DNA from: an uncultured Clostridia bacterium
GTDB lineage: Bacteria; Bacillota; Clostridia; Oscillospirales; Oscillospiraceae
NCBI GenBank assembly: GCA_945910975.1
Contig: CAMDZY010000036.1
Coordinates: 1 to 12,424, forward strand
DNA: 12,424 nt
Direction of reading: 5' to 3'
Shown piece by piece: positions 1-7,614 of the stretch. Each line of letters starts with the position of its first letter. Positions within the stretch are counted from its first letter, which is position 1. A program made the translations under genes and the position numbers. Below the pieces are notes generated by a model that saw nothing but the letters and a program-made list of their open reading frames with translations, did no database searches and was not told where the DNA came from.

Positions 1-65
1 CACTGCTGGACGATGCGCTGCCCCAGCAGGCCATCACCAGCGCACTGCGAAAATATACAAAATGA
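1..65 (+). CDS. 3' end of an unidentified upstream gene
   Basis: The frame read from base 3 is open to a TGA at 63-65 and gives the C-terminal tail LLDDALPQQAITSALRKYTK. It ends 11 bp before the hdrA start, with hdrA's ribosome binding site right after its stop, so it is probably the preceding gene of the same operon. Twenty residues are too few to assign a family. The tail has no cysteine motif or membrane segment. Its identity would show whether an HdrB/HdrC subunit or a substrate-specific enzyme lies upstream. Confidence 0.6.
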   Translation, partial: LLDDALPQQAITSALRKYTK

Positions 66-76
66 GGTGACGCAAT

Positions 77-2068
77 TTGCAAAGAATCGGCGTATTTGTC
101 TGCTGGTGCGGTTCCAACATTGCCGCCACCGTAGACGTTCAGGCCGTATCCGACGCGCTGGCCAAAGAGCCGGGCGTTGTGTTTGCGACCAACTATCAAT
201 ATATGTGCTCCCAGTCCGGGCAGGAAATGATTCAAGACGCCATCCGCGATTACCGCTTGACCGGCGTTGTCATTTGCTCGTGTTCTCCGCGCATGCACGA
301 AACCACGTTCCGCAAAACGGCGCAGCAGGCCGGTATCAACCCTTATATGGTGGAGATCGCCAATATCCGCGAGCAATGCTCCTGGGTACATAAGGACAAG
401 GTCGCCGGAACGGAAAAGGCAATCATTCTGGGCAGAGCCGCCATTGCCAAGGTGCAGCTCAACGCGCCTTTAACTGCCGGCGAAAGCCCCGTGACCAAGC
501 GCGCACTGGTCATCGGCGGCGGCATCGCAGGCATTCAGACCGCCTTGGATATCGCCGATGCCGGCTTCCCGGTGGACATTGTGGAAAAGAAGCCCACCAT
601 CGGCGGCAAAATGACCCAAATCGACAAAACCTTCCCCACACTTGACTGCGCCGCGTGTATTTTGACTCCGAAAATGGTCGATGTGGCGCAAAATGACAAG
701 ATTCGCATCTTCTCCTACTCGGAGGTCGAAGCAGTAAAAGGATTTGTTGGCAATTTCCATGTGACAATTCGCAAAAAGGCGCGTTATGTCAAGGAAGATG
801 TCTGCACCGGCTGTGGCCTTTGCACGGAAAAATGCCCGCAGAAAAAGGTGCCCAACGAATTTAATCTCGGTTTGGACAACCGCCGCGCCATCTATATCCC
901 GTTTGCACAGGCGGTGCCAAAAGTCGCGACCATCGACCCCAATTACTGCACGATGCTCAAAACCGGCAAATGCGGCGTCTGCTCCAAGGTCTGCACCGCC
1001 GGAGCCATTGATTACAAGCAAAAAGATACGCTGGTGGAGGAGGATTACGGCGCAATCGTTGTCGCTACCGGCTTCAATCCCATTTCCATGGAGAAATTTG
1101 ACGAATTTGCCTACAGCAAAAGCCCCGATGTGGTCACGTCTTTGGAATACGAGCGCTTAATGAACGCTGCCGGCCCTACCGGCGGCACGCTGCTGCGCCC
1201 CTCCGACGGTACGCACCCGCACACCATCGTGTTTGTGCAGTGCGTCGGCTCCCGCTGCGACGGCGGGGAAAAGGGCAAGCCCTATTGCTCCAAAATCTGC
1301 TGTATGTACACGGCAAAGCACGCCATGCTGACCCGCGAAAAGTACCCCGACACGGAAGTATACGTATTTTATATTGACGTGCGCACGCCCGGCAAGAATT
1401 TTGACGAATTTTATCGCCGCGCGGTCGAGGAATACGATGTCCACTACATCAAGGGCATGGTCGGCAAGGTCACGCCAGAGGGCGGCAAGCTGAAGGTGCA
1501 GGCATCCGACCTGCTCGGCAACCGTCAGATGCACATCGATGCCGACATGGTCGTTTTGGCCACAGCCATCGAGCCGGACAAAAGCGCCCGCCCGCTTGCC
1601 ACGATGCTCACCGCGTCCATGGATACCAACGATTTCTTCACCGAGGCGCACCCCAAGCTGCGCCCGGTCGAAAGTCCGACTGCGGGTGTGTTCCTCTCCG
1701 GCGCCTGCCAAGGCCCCAAGGACATCCCCGAAACGGTCGCACAGGCAGGCGCTGCGGCAAGTAAAGTCATCGGTTTGCTGGTGAAAGACCATCTGACCTG
1801 CAATCCCTGTGTTGCCAAACCGGATGAACTGATGTGTAACGGCTGTTCCAGCTGCGAAAAGGTCTGCCCCTACGGCGCTATTTCCTATCAAGACAAGGAA
1901 TTCCGAGGCCCCAACCGCACGACGCTGCTTCGCCGCGTGGCCGTGGTCAATCCGGCGGTCTGCCAAGGCTGCGGCGCTTGTACCGTGGCTTGTCCCAGCG
2001 GCGCGATGGATCTGCTGGGCTTCTCAAACAGCCAAATCATGGCGGAGGTGGATGCGATATGCAAGTAA
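77..2068 (+). CDS. hdrA: HdrA-like FAD/iron-sulfur electron-bifurcating subunit
   Basis: A 663-residue protein of the heterodisulfide reductase subunit A family, near the usual length. In this family HdrA carries the FAD that splits electron pairs between ferredoxin and a high-potential acceptor. The N-terminal ~130 residues are the HdrA-specific domain, beginning RIGVFVCWCG. A dinucleotide-binding GGGIAG lies at 147-152, followed by the hallmark CAACILTPKM with Cys191/Cys194. A ferredoxin-type site is at C243/246/249/253 and a second cysteine group at C291/299/302/306. The HdrA core CVGSRC...CSKICCM spans about 389-410. A C-terminal ferredoxin domain has C587/590/593/597 and C629/632/635/639. 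The start is TTG at 77 with GAGGTGA 6-11 bases upstream; no in-frame ATG fits and the HdrA homology begins here. It overlaps the next gene by 10 bp. Family assignment is secure. The partner reaction is inferred from the operon. The protein is cytosolic, with no signal peptide or membrane helices. Confidence 0.95.
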   Translation: MQRIGVFVCWCGSNIAATVDVQAVSDALAKEPGVVFATNYQYMCSQSGQEMIQDAIRDYRLTGVVICSCSPRMHETTFRKTAQQAGINPYMVEIANIREQCSWVHKDKVAGTEKAIILGRAAIAKVQLNAPLTAGESPVTKRALVIGGGIAGIQTALDIADAGFPVDIVEKKPTIGGKMTQIDKTFPTLDCAACILTPKMVDVAQNDKIRIFSYSEVEAVKGFVGNFHVTIRKKARYVKEDVCTGCGLCTEKCPQKKVPNEFNLGLDNRRAIYIPFAQAVPKVATIDPNYCTMLKTGKCGVCSKVCTAGAIDYKQKDTLVEEDYGAIVVATGFNPISMEKFDEFAYSKSPDVVTSLEYERLMNAAGPTGGTLLRPSDGTHPHTIVFVQCVGSRCDGGEKGKPYCSKICCMYTAKHAMLTREKYPDTEVYVFYIDVRTPGKNFDEFYRRAVEEYDVHYIKGMVGKVTPEGGKLKVQASDLLGNRQMHIDADMVVLATAIEPDKSARPLATMLTASMDTNDFFTEAHPKLRPVESPTAGVFLSGACQGPKDIPETVAQAGAAASKVIGLLVKDHLTCNPCVAKPDELMCNGCSSCEKVCPYGAISYQDKEFRGPNRTTLLRRVAVVNPAVCQGCGACTVACPSGAMDLLGFSNSQIMAEVDAICK

Positions 2069-2496
2069 ACGAAACCTTTACCCCCACCATTGTGGCATTT
2101 TGCTGCAACTGGTGTTCCTATGCCGGTGCCGACCTGTCCGGCACGAACCGGCTCAGCTATCCCGCCAATGTGAAAATTATCCGCATTCCCTGCTCCTGCC
2201 GCCTGAACCCGATGTTCATTTTGCGGGCATTTCAGCGGGGCGCGGACGGCGTGATTTTGTGCGGCTGCCACCCCGGCGACTGCCACTATACCACCGGCAA
2301 CTACTATGCCAGACGCCGCATGACATTGCTTTTCTCTATGCTGGACTATCTTGGCATTGAAAAAGAGCGCACCCGCGTGGAGTGGGTGTCCGCAGCGGAA
2401 GGCGCAAAATTTGCCGCCACCATGAATGACTTTGCCGCCACGGTGACAAAGCTGGGCAAGAATAAGCGATTGGAGGATCTGCGATGCACGAAATGA
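2059..2496 (+). CDS. flxD: MvhD/FlxD-type [2Fe-2S] electron-transfer protein
   Basis: A 145-residue protein of the MvhD family (methyl-viologen-reducing hydrogenase delta subunit), which in methanogens and in bacterial Flx-Hdr complexes passes electrons from the oxidising module to HdrA through a [2Fe-2S] cluster. The family cysteines are present: CCNWCSYAGAD (C15, C16, C19), PCSCRLNP (C45, C47) and CGCHPGDCHY (C68, C70, C75). The start chosen is ATG 2059, preceded by GGAGGTGG at 2044-2051. This gives a 10 bp overlap with hdrA, and a longer frame beginning at 1978 would only extend back through hdrA's last ferredoxin domain. The 3' end overlaps the next gene by 13 bp, which suggests translational coupling. 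It stands alone here, whereas some relatives are fused to HdrA. Function as the Flx-to-HdrA link is known for the family and inferred here. Confidence 0.93.
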   Translation: MQVNETFTPTIVAFCCNWCSYAGADLSGTNRLSYPANVKIIRIPCSCRLNPMFILRAFQRGADGVILCGCHPGDCHYTTGNYYARRRMTLLFSMLDYLGIEKERTRVEWVSAAEGAKFAATMNDFAATVTKLGKNKRLEDLRCTK

Positions 2497-3461
2497 TCAA
2501 GGCCAAAGCCATTGAATTGCTGGAAAGCGGTTGCGTGAATCGCGTCTTGGGCTGGAAAGCCGGCGAGTTCTTCTACGATTTGACCCCCGCCGTTTTCACC
2601 ACCCGCGAAGAAATTGAGCGCGATTTTGTCTACAGCGTCTTTTCCGCCGCCAATCTTTCCAAATATCTCATCGCCGAGAGCCGTAAGGAGGGCAAGGTTG
2701 CCGCATTCTTAAAGCCCTGCGATTCGTATTCTTTCCAACAACTCTTAAAAGAACACCGCATTTGGCGCGACAACGTTTATGTCGTGGGCATCGCGTGTGA
2801 CGGAATGTGCGACATGGATGTCATCCGCGACAAGGGCGTCAAGGGCGTGACCGCCGTGCATCAGGACGGCGAAAATTTGAAGCTGGAAACCCTGTACGGC
2901 ACCGCCACCATGCCAAAGAGCGATGCGCTGCCGGAACGCTGCGTACACTGCAAGAGCCATAAAGTGGTGGTATTTGATGAAATGCTGGGCGAAAACGGCG
3001 AGGAAAACCCCGACAGCGGTCGCTTTGACGAGGTGGAGCGCATTGAGGCCATGACACCGGACGAACGCTTTGCGTTCTGGCGCAAGGAACTTTCCCGCTG
3101 CATTCGCTGCAACGCCTGCCGCAATGTCTGTCCCGCCTGCTCGTGCGAAAAGTGCGTGTTTGACAACGACAAATCCGGCGTCGCCCAAAAGGCTGCCGCC
3201 AGCGATTTTGAAGAAAATAATTTCCACATCATCCGCGCGTTCCATGTGGCGTCCCGCTGCACCGACTGCGGCGAATGCTCCCGCGTTTGCCCGCAAAAAA
3301 TCCCGCTGCACCTGCTCAACCGCAAGTTCATCCGCGATATCAACGAGCTTTACGGCACCTATCAGGCCGGTGCGGACATGGACACCAAGCCGCCTTTGAT
3401 GGACTTTACCAAGGGCGATGCAGAGCCGTCCGTTGTGTACGGGAGAGGAGGCAAGCAATGA
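2484..3461 (+). CDS. FlxC-like 4Fe-4S dicluster oxidoreductase subunit
   Basis: A 325-residue cytosolic iron-sulfur protein. The C-terminal third has two clear ferredoxin-type sites: C206/209/212/216, immediately followed by a further cysteine cluster (C219, C221, C224), and C259/262/265/269. The first ~190 residues carry scattered conserved-looking cysteines (KPCD at C79, C105, C109 and ERCVHCK at C153/C156). This is reminiscent of the FrhB/FdhB-like beta subunits that bind FAD or extra clusters, but I see no classical flavin motif. In position and architecture it matches the FlxC subunit of FlxABCD-HdrABC NADH dehydrogenase complexes. The start is ATG 2484, inside the end of flxD, with GGAGG at 2472-2476. 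It ends in a 4 bp ATGA overlap with the next gene. The dicluster assignment is firm; the FlxC equivalence is by context. Confidence 0.8.
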   Translation: MHEMIKAKAIELLESGCVNRVLGWKAGEFFYDLTPAVFTTREEIERDFVYSVFSAANLSKYLIAESRKEGKVAAFLKPCDSYSFQQLLKEHRIWRDNVYVVGIACDGMCDMDVIRDKGVKGVTAVHQDGENLKLETLYGTATMPKSDALPERCVHCKSHKVVVFDEMLGENGEENPDSGRFDEVERIEAMTPDERFAFWRKELSRCIRCNACRNVCPACSCEKCVFDNDKSGVAQKAAASDFEENNFHIIRAFHVASRCTDCGECSRVCPQKIPLHLLNRKFIRDINELYGTYQAGADMDTKPPLMDFTKGDAEPSVVYGRGGKQ

Positions 3462-4486
3462 AAAAAATCTCTCGTTCCGACCTGCCGCGTCTGTTTGAAG
3501 CATTGAGCCAAGCAAGACGCCTGTACATTCCCGCCGATGACGGCAGCGGGCAGGCAAAATTTTTGCCCTACACGCCCGGCATGGAGTTGACGCAAAACCT
3601 CAACACCGTGCGCAGCGCCAAGGATTTGTTTTTTCCGCAGGTGGAAAACTTGCTGAAATTTAAGGTACAGGGCAAGCAAATTGAAATTCTCGATGATCGC
3701 GACCCGGTCGAGCCGTTTGTGATTTTCGGCGTTCGCGCCTGCGATTGCCGCAGCTTTGACGTGCTGGACAATGTGTTTTTGCACGCCGAACCCGCCGACA
3801 CGTTTTATCAGGCACGCCGCGAAAACGCCGTTGTCATGACGCTTGCGTGCAATGCGCCGGAGGAAACCTGCTTCTGCACCGTCTTTGGCATCGACCCTGC
3901 CGACCCCGCCGGAGATGTCACAATGTGGCAGACCAAGGACACCCTCTATCTGCGCGCCAACACCGAAAAGGGTGCGGCTGTGCTTGACGATTTGCCGCTT
4001 GACGATGCAGACGATGCCGCCGTGGCAGCACAGCAAGCCGCCACGCGCGAAATTCTGAAGAAACTGCCCCTGAAAGACCTCGATTTGAACGGCTTTGACC
4101 ACGAGCATATGCTGCAAAAGTTCAATGATCCCCGCTGGGCGCAGCTTTCCGAAAGCTGCCTGGGCTGCGGCACCTGCACGTTTGTCTGCCCCACTTGTCA
4201 GTGCTACGATATCAAAGAATTTAACACCGGCAAGGAAATTCAGCGCTTCCGCTGCTGGGACAGCTGTATGTATTCCGATTTCACGCAAATGTCCGCCGGT
4301 CAGCCTCGCCCTACCCAAAAAGAGCGCTTCCGTCAGCGGTTTATGCACAAGCTGGTCTACTATCCGGCAAACAATGACGGCCTTTACAGCTGCGTTGGCT
4401 GCGGCCGCTGCCTGCAAAAATGCCCGATTCACATGAACATTGTGAAGGTCATCAAAACCTTGGGAGGTGAGTGCCATGACGCGTGA
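3458..4486 (+). CDS. FlxB/AsrA-like 4Fe-4S dicluster subunit
   Basis: A 342-residue protein resembling the beta subunits of sulfhydrogenase and anaerobic sulfite reductase A (AsrA), which relay electrons from an FAD/NAD(P)H-oxidising gamma partner. The N-terminal ~215 residues contain FGVRACDCRSFDVLD (around 90-104) and CNAPEETCFC (131-140), both typical of this family. Two C-terminal ferredoxin sites follow: C234/237/240/244, with additional C247 and C249, and C312/315/318/322. An acidic linker rich in D and A lies around 176-192. The start is ATG 3458, overlapping the previous stop as ATGA, with GAGAGGAGG at 3443-3451; a longer in-frame reading from 3275 lies within the previous gene and is rejected. 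The next gene is its expected FAD partner, as in sulfhydrogenase and Asr operons and in flxAB. Confidence 0.87.
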   Translation: MKKISRSDLPRLFEALSQARRLYIPADDGSGQAKFLPYTPGMELTQNLNTVRSAKDLFFPQVENLLKFKVQGKQIEILDDRDPVEPFVIFGVRACDCRSFDVLDNVFLHAEPADTFYQARRENAVVMTLACNAPEETCFCTVFGIDPADPAGDVTMWQTKDTLYLRANTEKGAAVLDDLPLDDADDAAVAAQQAATREILKKLPLKDLDLNGFDHEHMLQKFNDPRWAQLSESCLGCGTCTFVCPTCQCYDIKEFNTGKEIQRFRCWDSCMYSDFTQMSAGQPRPTQKERFRQRFMHKLVYYPANNDGLYSCVGCGRCLQKCPIHMNIVKVIKTLGGECHDA

Positions 4487-5303
4487 CCCCTTGATTCCGA
4501 TGCTGGGCGTCGTCACCGACATCCGCACCGACACGCCGGATGTGAAAACCTTCCGCGTGGTGGGACTTGACGGCAAAAAGCCCTTCGTCCACATCCCCGG
4601 CCAGTGCGCCATGCTCTCCATGCCCGGCGTGGGTGAGGCGTTGTTTTCCATCACGTCCTCGCCGACCAATGAGGAGTTTTTGGAATTTTCCATCAAAAAA
4701 TGCGGCTGCGTGACCGATTGGCTGCACGGCATCGAACCCGACCAGCAGATCACCATTCGCGGCCCCTACGGCAACGGTTTTCCGGTTGACACCGACTTTG
4801 TCGGCAAAGACCTTGTCTTTGTGGCAGGCGGCATCGGGCTTGCGCCCCTGCGCTCGGTCATTAACTATGTCCGCCACTACCGCAGCCGTTATGGCACGGT
4901 CGATATTGTCTACGGCGCGCGCAGCAAGGAGGATTTGGTTGATTTTCAGGAAATTCTGGACGAATGGAGCCAAGAAGACGGCATCCATGTCCACCTGACC
5001 ATCGACCGCCCGCAAGACGGTTGGGACGGCCACGTTGGTTTTGTACCTAACTACGTCAAAGAGCTTGGCTTTGACACCGGCAAAACGGTTGTTATGTGCG
5101 GCCCTCCCATCATGATCAAGTTTACTTTGGCCGGACTGCTGGAATTGGGCTTTGATAAGACGCAGGTCTACACTACGTTTGAGTTGAAAATGAAATGCGC
5201 GCTCGGCAAATGCGGCCGCTGCAACATCGGCGACAAATACGTCTGCAAGGACGGTCCTGTGTTCCGTCTGGATCAAATGGATACCTTGCCCGATGAATAT
5301 TGA
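4476..5303 (+). CDS. flxA: FlxA-type FAD/NAD(P)H oxidoreductase with [2Fe-2S] tail
   Basis: A 275-residue ferredoxin reductase-like protein, the probable NADH entry point. The flavin domain (about 1-105) has LFSITSSP at 56-63 and a GPYGNGFP loop at 96-103. The nucleotide domain has FVAGGIGLAPLR at 115-126 and VMCGPP at 206-211. The C-terminal cysteines C241/246/249/257 (KMKCALGKCGRCNIG...C) bind the [2Fe-2S] cluster seen in AsrB, sulfhydrogenase gamma and PyrK-type reductases. The start chosen is ATG 4476 with GGGAGGTG at 4462-4469. An upstream GTG at 4467 lies inside that ribosome binding site and is unlikely. The 5' end overlaps the previous gene by 11 bp. NADH rather than NADPH preference follows the known Flx complexes and cannot be read from these motifs alone. 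Confidence 0.92.
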   Translation: MTRDPLIPMLGVVTDIRTDTPDVKTFRVVGLDGKKPFVHIPGQCAMLSMPGVGEALFSITSSPTNEEFLEFSIKKCGCVTDWLHGIEPDQQITIRGPYGNGFPVDTDFVGKDLVFVAGGIGLAPLRSVINYVRHYRSRYGTVDIVYGARSKEDLVDFQEILDEWSQEDGIHVHLTIDRPQDGWDGHVGFVPNYVKELGFDTGKTVVMCGPPIMIKFTLAGLLELGFDKTQVYTTFELKMKCALGKCGRCNIGDKYVCKDGPVFRLDQMDTLPDEY

Positions 5304-5315
5304 CGGAGGAAACAT

Positions 5316-5990
5316 ATGGAACAAATGGTAACAATTTATCTCTTTGGCAAAAAGCATACCGTTCCCGCCAGCCTGACCATCATGGAAGCCATGGAATATT
5401 CCGGCTATCAGCTGGTGCGCGGGTGTGGCTGCCGCAACGGCTTCTGCGGCGCTTGCGCCACCATTTACCGCATCGCCGGTGACCGTGAACTGAAAACCGG
5501 CTTGGCCTGCTCCACCAAGGTGGAGGACAATATGTACGTGGCAACGCTGCCCTTCTTCCCCTTGGTCAAGGAGAAATATAACATTGAAAATGTCAAGCCG
5601 ACCGAGCAGATCATGATGCAGCTTTACCCCGAAATTTATGCCTGTGTCGGCTGCAATGCCTGCACCAAGGCCTGTCCGCAGGGCTTGAACGTGATGCAAT
5701 ACATTGCCTATGCCCAGCGCGGCGACTACGCCAAATGTGCCGAGGAATCCTTTGACTGCGTGATGTGCGGCATCTGCTCGTCCCGCTGCCCCGCCGGAAT
5801 TTCCCACCCGCAGGTGGCCATGCTGGCACGGCGGCTCAACGGCAAATATCTTGCGCCCCACTGTGACCATCTGGACAAGCGCGTGGAGGAAATCCAAAAG
5901 GGCGAGTTGGAGGACTTGATTCAAAGTCTGATGAACAAGCCGCTGGAAGAACTCAAAGAGCTGTACAACCACCGCGATATCGAGGCGTAA
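5316..5990 (+). CDS. [2Fe-2S] + two [4Fe-4S] subunit, FrdB/HdrC-like
   Basis: A 224-residue soluble iron-sulfur protein. The N-terminal ~85 residues form a ferredoxin-like fold with C37, C39, C44, C47 and C65, fitting a [2Fe-2S] site. The C-terminal half has two complete ferredoxin motifs, C110/113/116/120 and C148/151/154/158, followed by a charged helical tail. This layout mirrors SdhB/FrdB. However, both later motifs are full CxxCxxCxxxCP sites, as in HdrC-type proteins, while classical FrdB has one [4Fe-4S] and one [3Fe-4S] with altered spacing. It lies between flxA and the fumarate reductase-like flavoprotein, 12 bp from each, with GGAGGA at 5305-5310. It is the likely electron wire from HdrA to the flavoprotein. 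No quinone- or membrane-binding feature is visible. Confidence 0.85.
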   Translation: MEQMVTIYLFGKKHTVPASLTIMEAMEYSGYQLVRGCGCRNGFCGACATIYRIAGDRELKTGLACSTKVEDNMYVATLPFFPLVKEKYNIENVKPTEQIMMQLYPEIYACVGCNACTKACPQGLNVMQYIAYAQRGDYAKCAEESFDCVMCGICSSRCPAGISHPQVAMLARRLNGKYLAPHCDHLDKRVEEIQKGELEDLIQSLMNKPLEELKELYNHRDIEA

Positions 5991-6002
5991 GGAGGGACTG
6001 CA

Positions 6003-7613
6003 ATGTATCAGGACAAAATGATTTTAGAATCCCTAAAAAAGGTCGAAGCCGCCCGTGCGGAAAATGTCAAATTGAATCCCCGTCGCATGAGCGCCGAGGA
6101 AAAGGAGCAATTGCTTGCTGCCTATCATCCCGACTATCGGCAGGATCAGTTCTCCGTTCTGCAAATCGGCGCCAATCAGGGCGAAAAGGTTCCCACTGAG
6201 TTGGCAGCACTTTTACAGGGCAAATCCCGCCTGGCCGATTGCAAGGTCAATCTGGAAAATCCCGATTATGACGTGGATGTGCTTGTGATTGGCGGCGGTG
6301 GTGCCGGTGCATCGGCTGCCATCGAAGCCGACAACGGCGGGGCAAAGGTCATGGTCGTGACCAAGCTGCGCATGGGCGATGCCAATACCATGATGGCCGA
6401 GGGCGGCATTCAGGCGGCGGATAAGGAAAACGATTCCCCCGCGCAGCATTTTTTGGACGCCTATGGCGGCGGTCACTTTGCCGCGCAGAAGGATTTGCTC
6501 TACAAGCTGGTCACGGAAGCGCCGGAAGCCATTCAGTGGCTGTCAAGTCTGGGCGTGGAATTTGACAAGGCGCCGGACGGCACCATGATCACGACCCACG
6601 GCGGCGGCACCTCCCGCAAGCGGATGCACGCAGCCAAGGACTATTCCGGCGCGGAAATCATGCGCACGCTCCGCGATGAAGTGCTCAACCGGGGCATTCC
6701 GGTTGTGGATTACACTGCTGCAATCGAACTGTTGAAGGACGAAAAGGGCAACTGCGCCGGTGCCGTTCTGATGAACATGGAAAACGGCGAACTGTATATC
6801 GCGCGTGCCAAAACCGTCATTCTCGCCACCGGCGGTGCAGGACGTCTGCACTATCAGGGTTTCCCGACCTCCAACCACTATGGCGCAACGGCGGACGGCT
6901 TGGTGCTTGGCTATCGTGCGGGCGCACGTCTGCTCTATGCCGACACGCTGCAATATCACCCCACCGGCGCGGCATTCCCGGCGCAGATTTTCGGCGCATT
7001 GGTCACTGAAAAAGTCCGTTCGCTCGGCGCAATGCTGATCAACGCCAACGGCGAAGCCTTTATGAACCCGCTGGAAACGCGCGATGTGTCCGCTGCTTCC
7101 ATCATCCGCGAATGTTCCGACCGCAACAACGGCGTGCAGACCCCGCAGGGCAAAGCGGTTTGGCTCGATACGCCGATGATTGAAATCAAGGGCGGCGCGG
7201 GAACGATTGAAAAGCGCATTCCCGCCATGATGCGGATGTTCGGCAAGTATGGCATCGACATCCGCAAGGAGCCGATTCTGGTCTACCCGACATTGCACTA
7301 TCAAAACGGCGGCCTGAAAATCACCGCCGATGGGCAAAGCGATCTGGAAAACCTGTTTGTTGCCGGCGAAGCAGTCGGCGGCATCCATGGCCGCAACCGT
7401 CTGATGGGCAACAGCCTGCTTGACATCATCGTCTTTGGCAGAAATGCCGGTCGCAACGCCGCCGAAAAGGCAAAGCAGGTCACGGTTGGCGCATTGAACC
7501 TCGACCATGTGGCAGAATTTGAAGAAAAACGCCGCGCCGCCGGTATCTCCGACGACACGGTATCTCCCAAGCTGCTGCCCAACTATACCCGTCTGCGTGA
7601 GAGGAGGGAATAA
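6003..7613 (+). CDS. Fumarate reductase/succinate dehydrogenase-type flavoprotein
   Basis: A 536-residue FAD protein of the FrdA/SdhA/TfrA superfamily, probably reducing fumarate to succinate or acting on a similar unsaturated acid. The Rossmann motif VLVIGGGGAG lies at 93-102, after an unusual ~90-residue N-terminal extension. Residues matching the E. coli FrdA active site are all present: H319 in YHPTG, E336 and R339 in TEKVR, R360 in TRDVS, H432 in LHYQNGG, and R466 in HGRNRLMGNSLLD. The histidine that covalently holds FAD in membrane FrdA/SdhA is replaced by Asn128 (ANTMMAEGG), so FAD is predicted to be non-covalent. Only ~55 residues follow the last FAD motif, much shorter than the helical C-terminus of SdhA. 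The AAGGAGG at 5989-5995 sets the start. L-aspartate oxidase and other acrylate-type reductases are related, so the substrate is not settled. Confidence 0.88.
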   Translation: MYQDKMILESLKKVEAARAENVKLNPRRMSAEEKEQLLAAYHPDYRQDQFSVLQIGANQGEKVPTELAALLQGKSRLADCKVNLENPDYDVDVLVIGGGGAGASAAIEADNGGAKVMVVTKLRMGDANTMMAEGGIQAADKENDSPAQHFLDAYGGGHFAAQKDLLYKLVTEAPEAIQWLSSLGVEFDKAPDGTMITTHGGGTSRKRMHAAKDYSGAEIMRTLRDEVLNRGIPVVDYTAAIELLKDEKGNCAGAVLMNMENGELYIARAKTVILATGGAGRLHYQGFPTSNHYGATADGLVLGYRAGARLLYADTLQYHPTGAAFPAQIFGALVTEKVRSLGAMLINANGEAFMNPLETRDVSAASIIRECSDRNNGVQTPQGKAVWLDTPMIEIKGGAGTIEKRIPAMMRMFGKYGIDIRKEPILVYPTLHYQNGGLKITADGQSDLENLFVAGEAVGGIHGRNRLMGNSLLDIIVFGRNAGRNAAEKAKQVTVGALNLDHVAEFEEKRRAAGISDDTVSPKLLPNYTRLRERRE

Positions 7614-7614
7614 C

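Noticed and set aside
13..393. A 126-codon + strand frame at the left edge
   Set aside because: It runs through the hdrA N-terminus in another frame and translates to an Arg-rich protein with no recognisable motif.
4452..5972. Long open frame of 506 codons on the - strand
   Set aside because: It lies opposite well-recognised flxA and the iron-sulfur subunit; it has no family motifs and reflects the GC-rich codon bias. Other long antisense frames at 3362-4756, 6543-7742, 470-1021 and 1157-1966 are shadows for the same reason.
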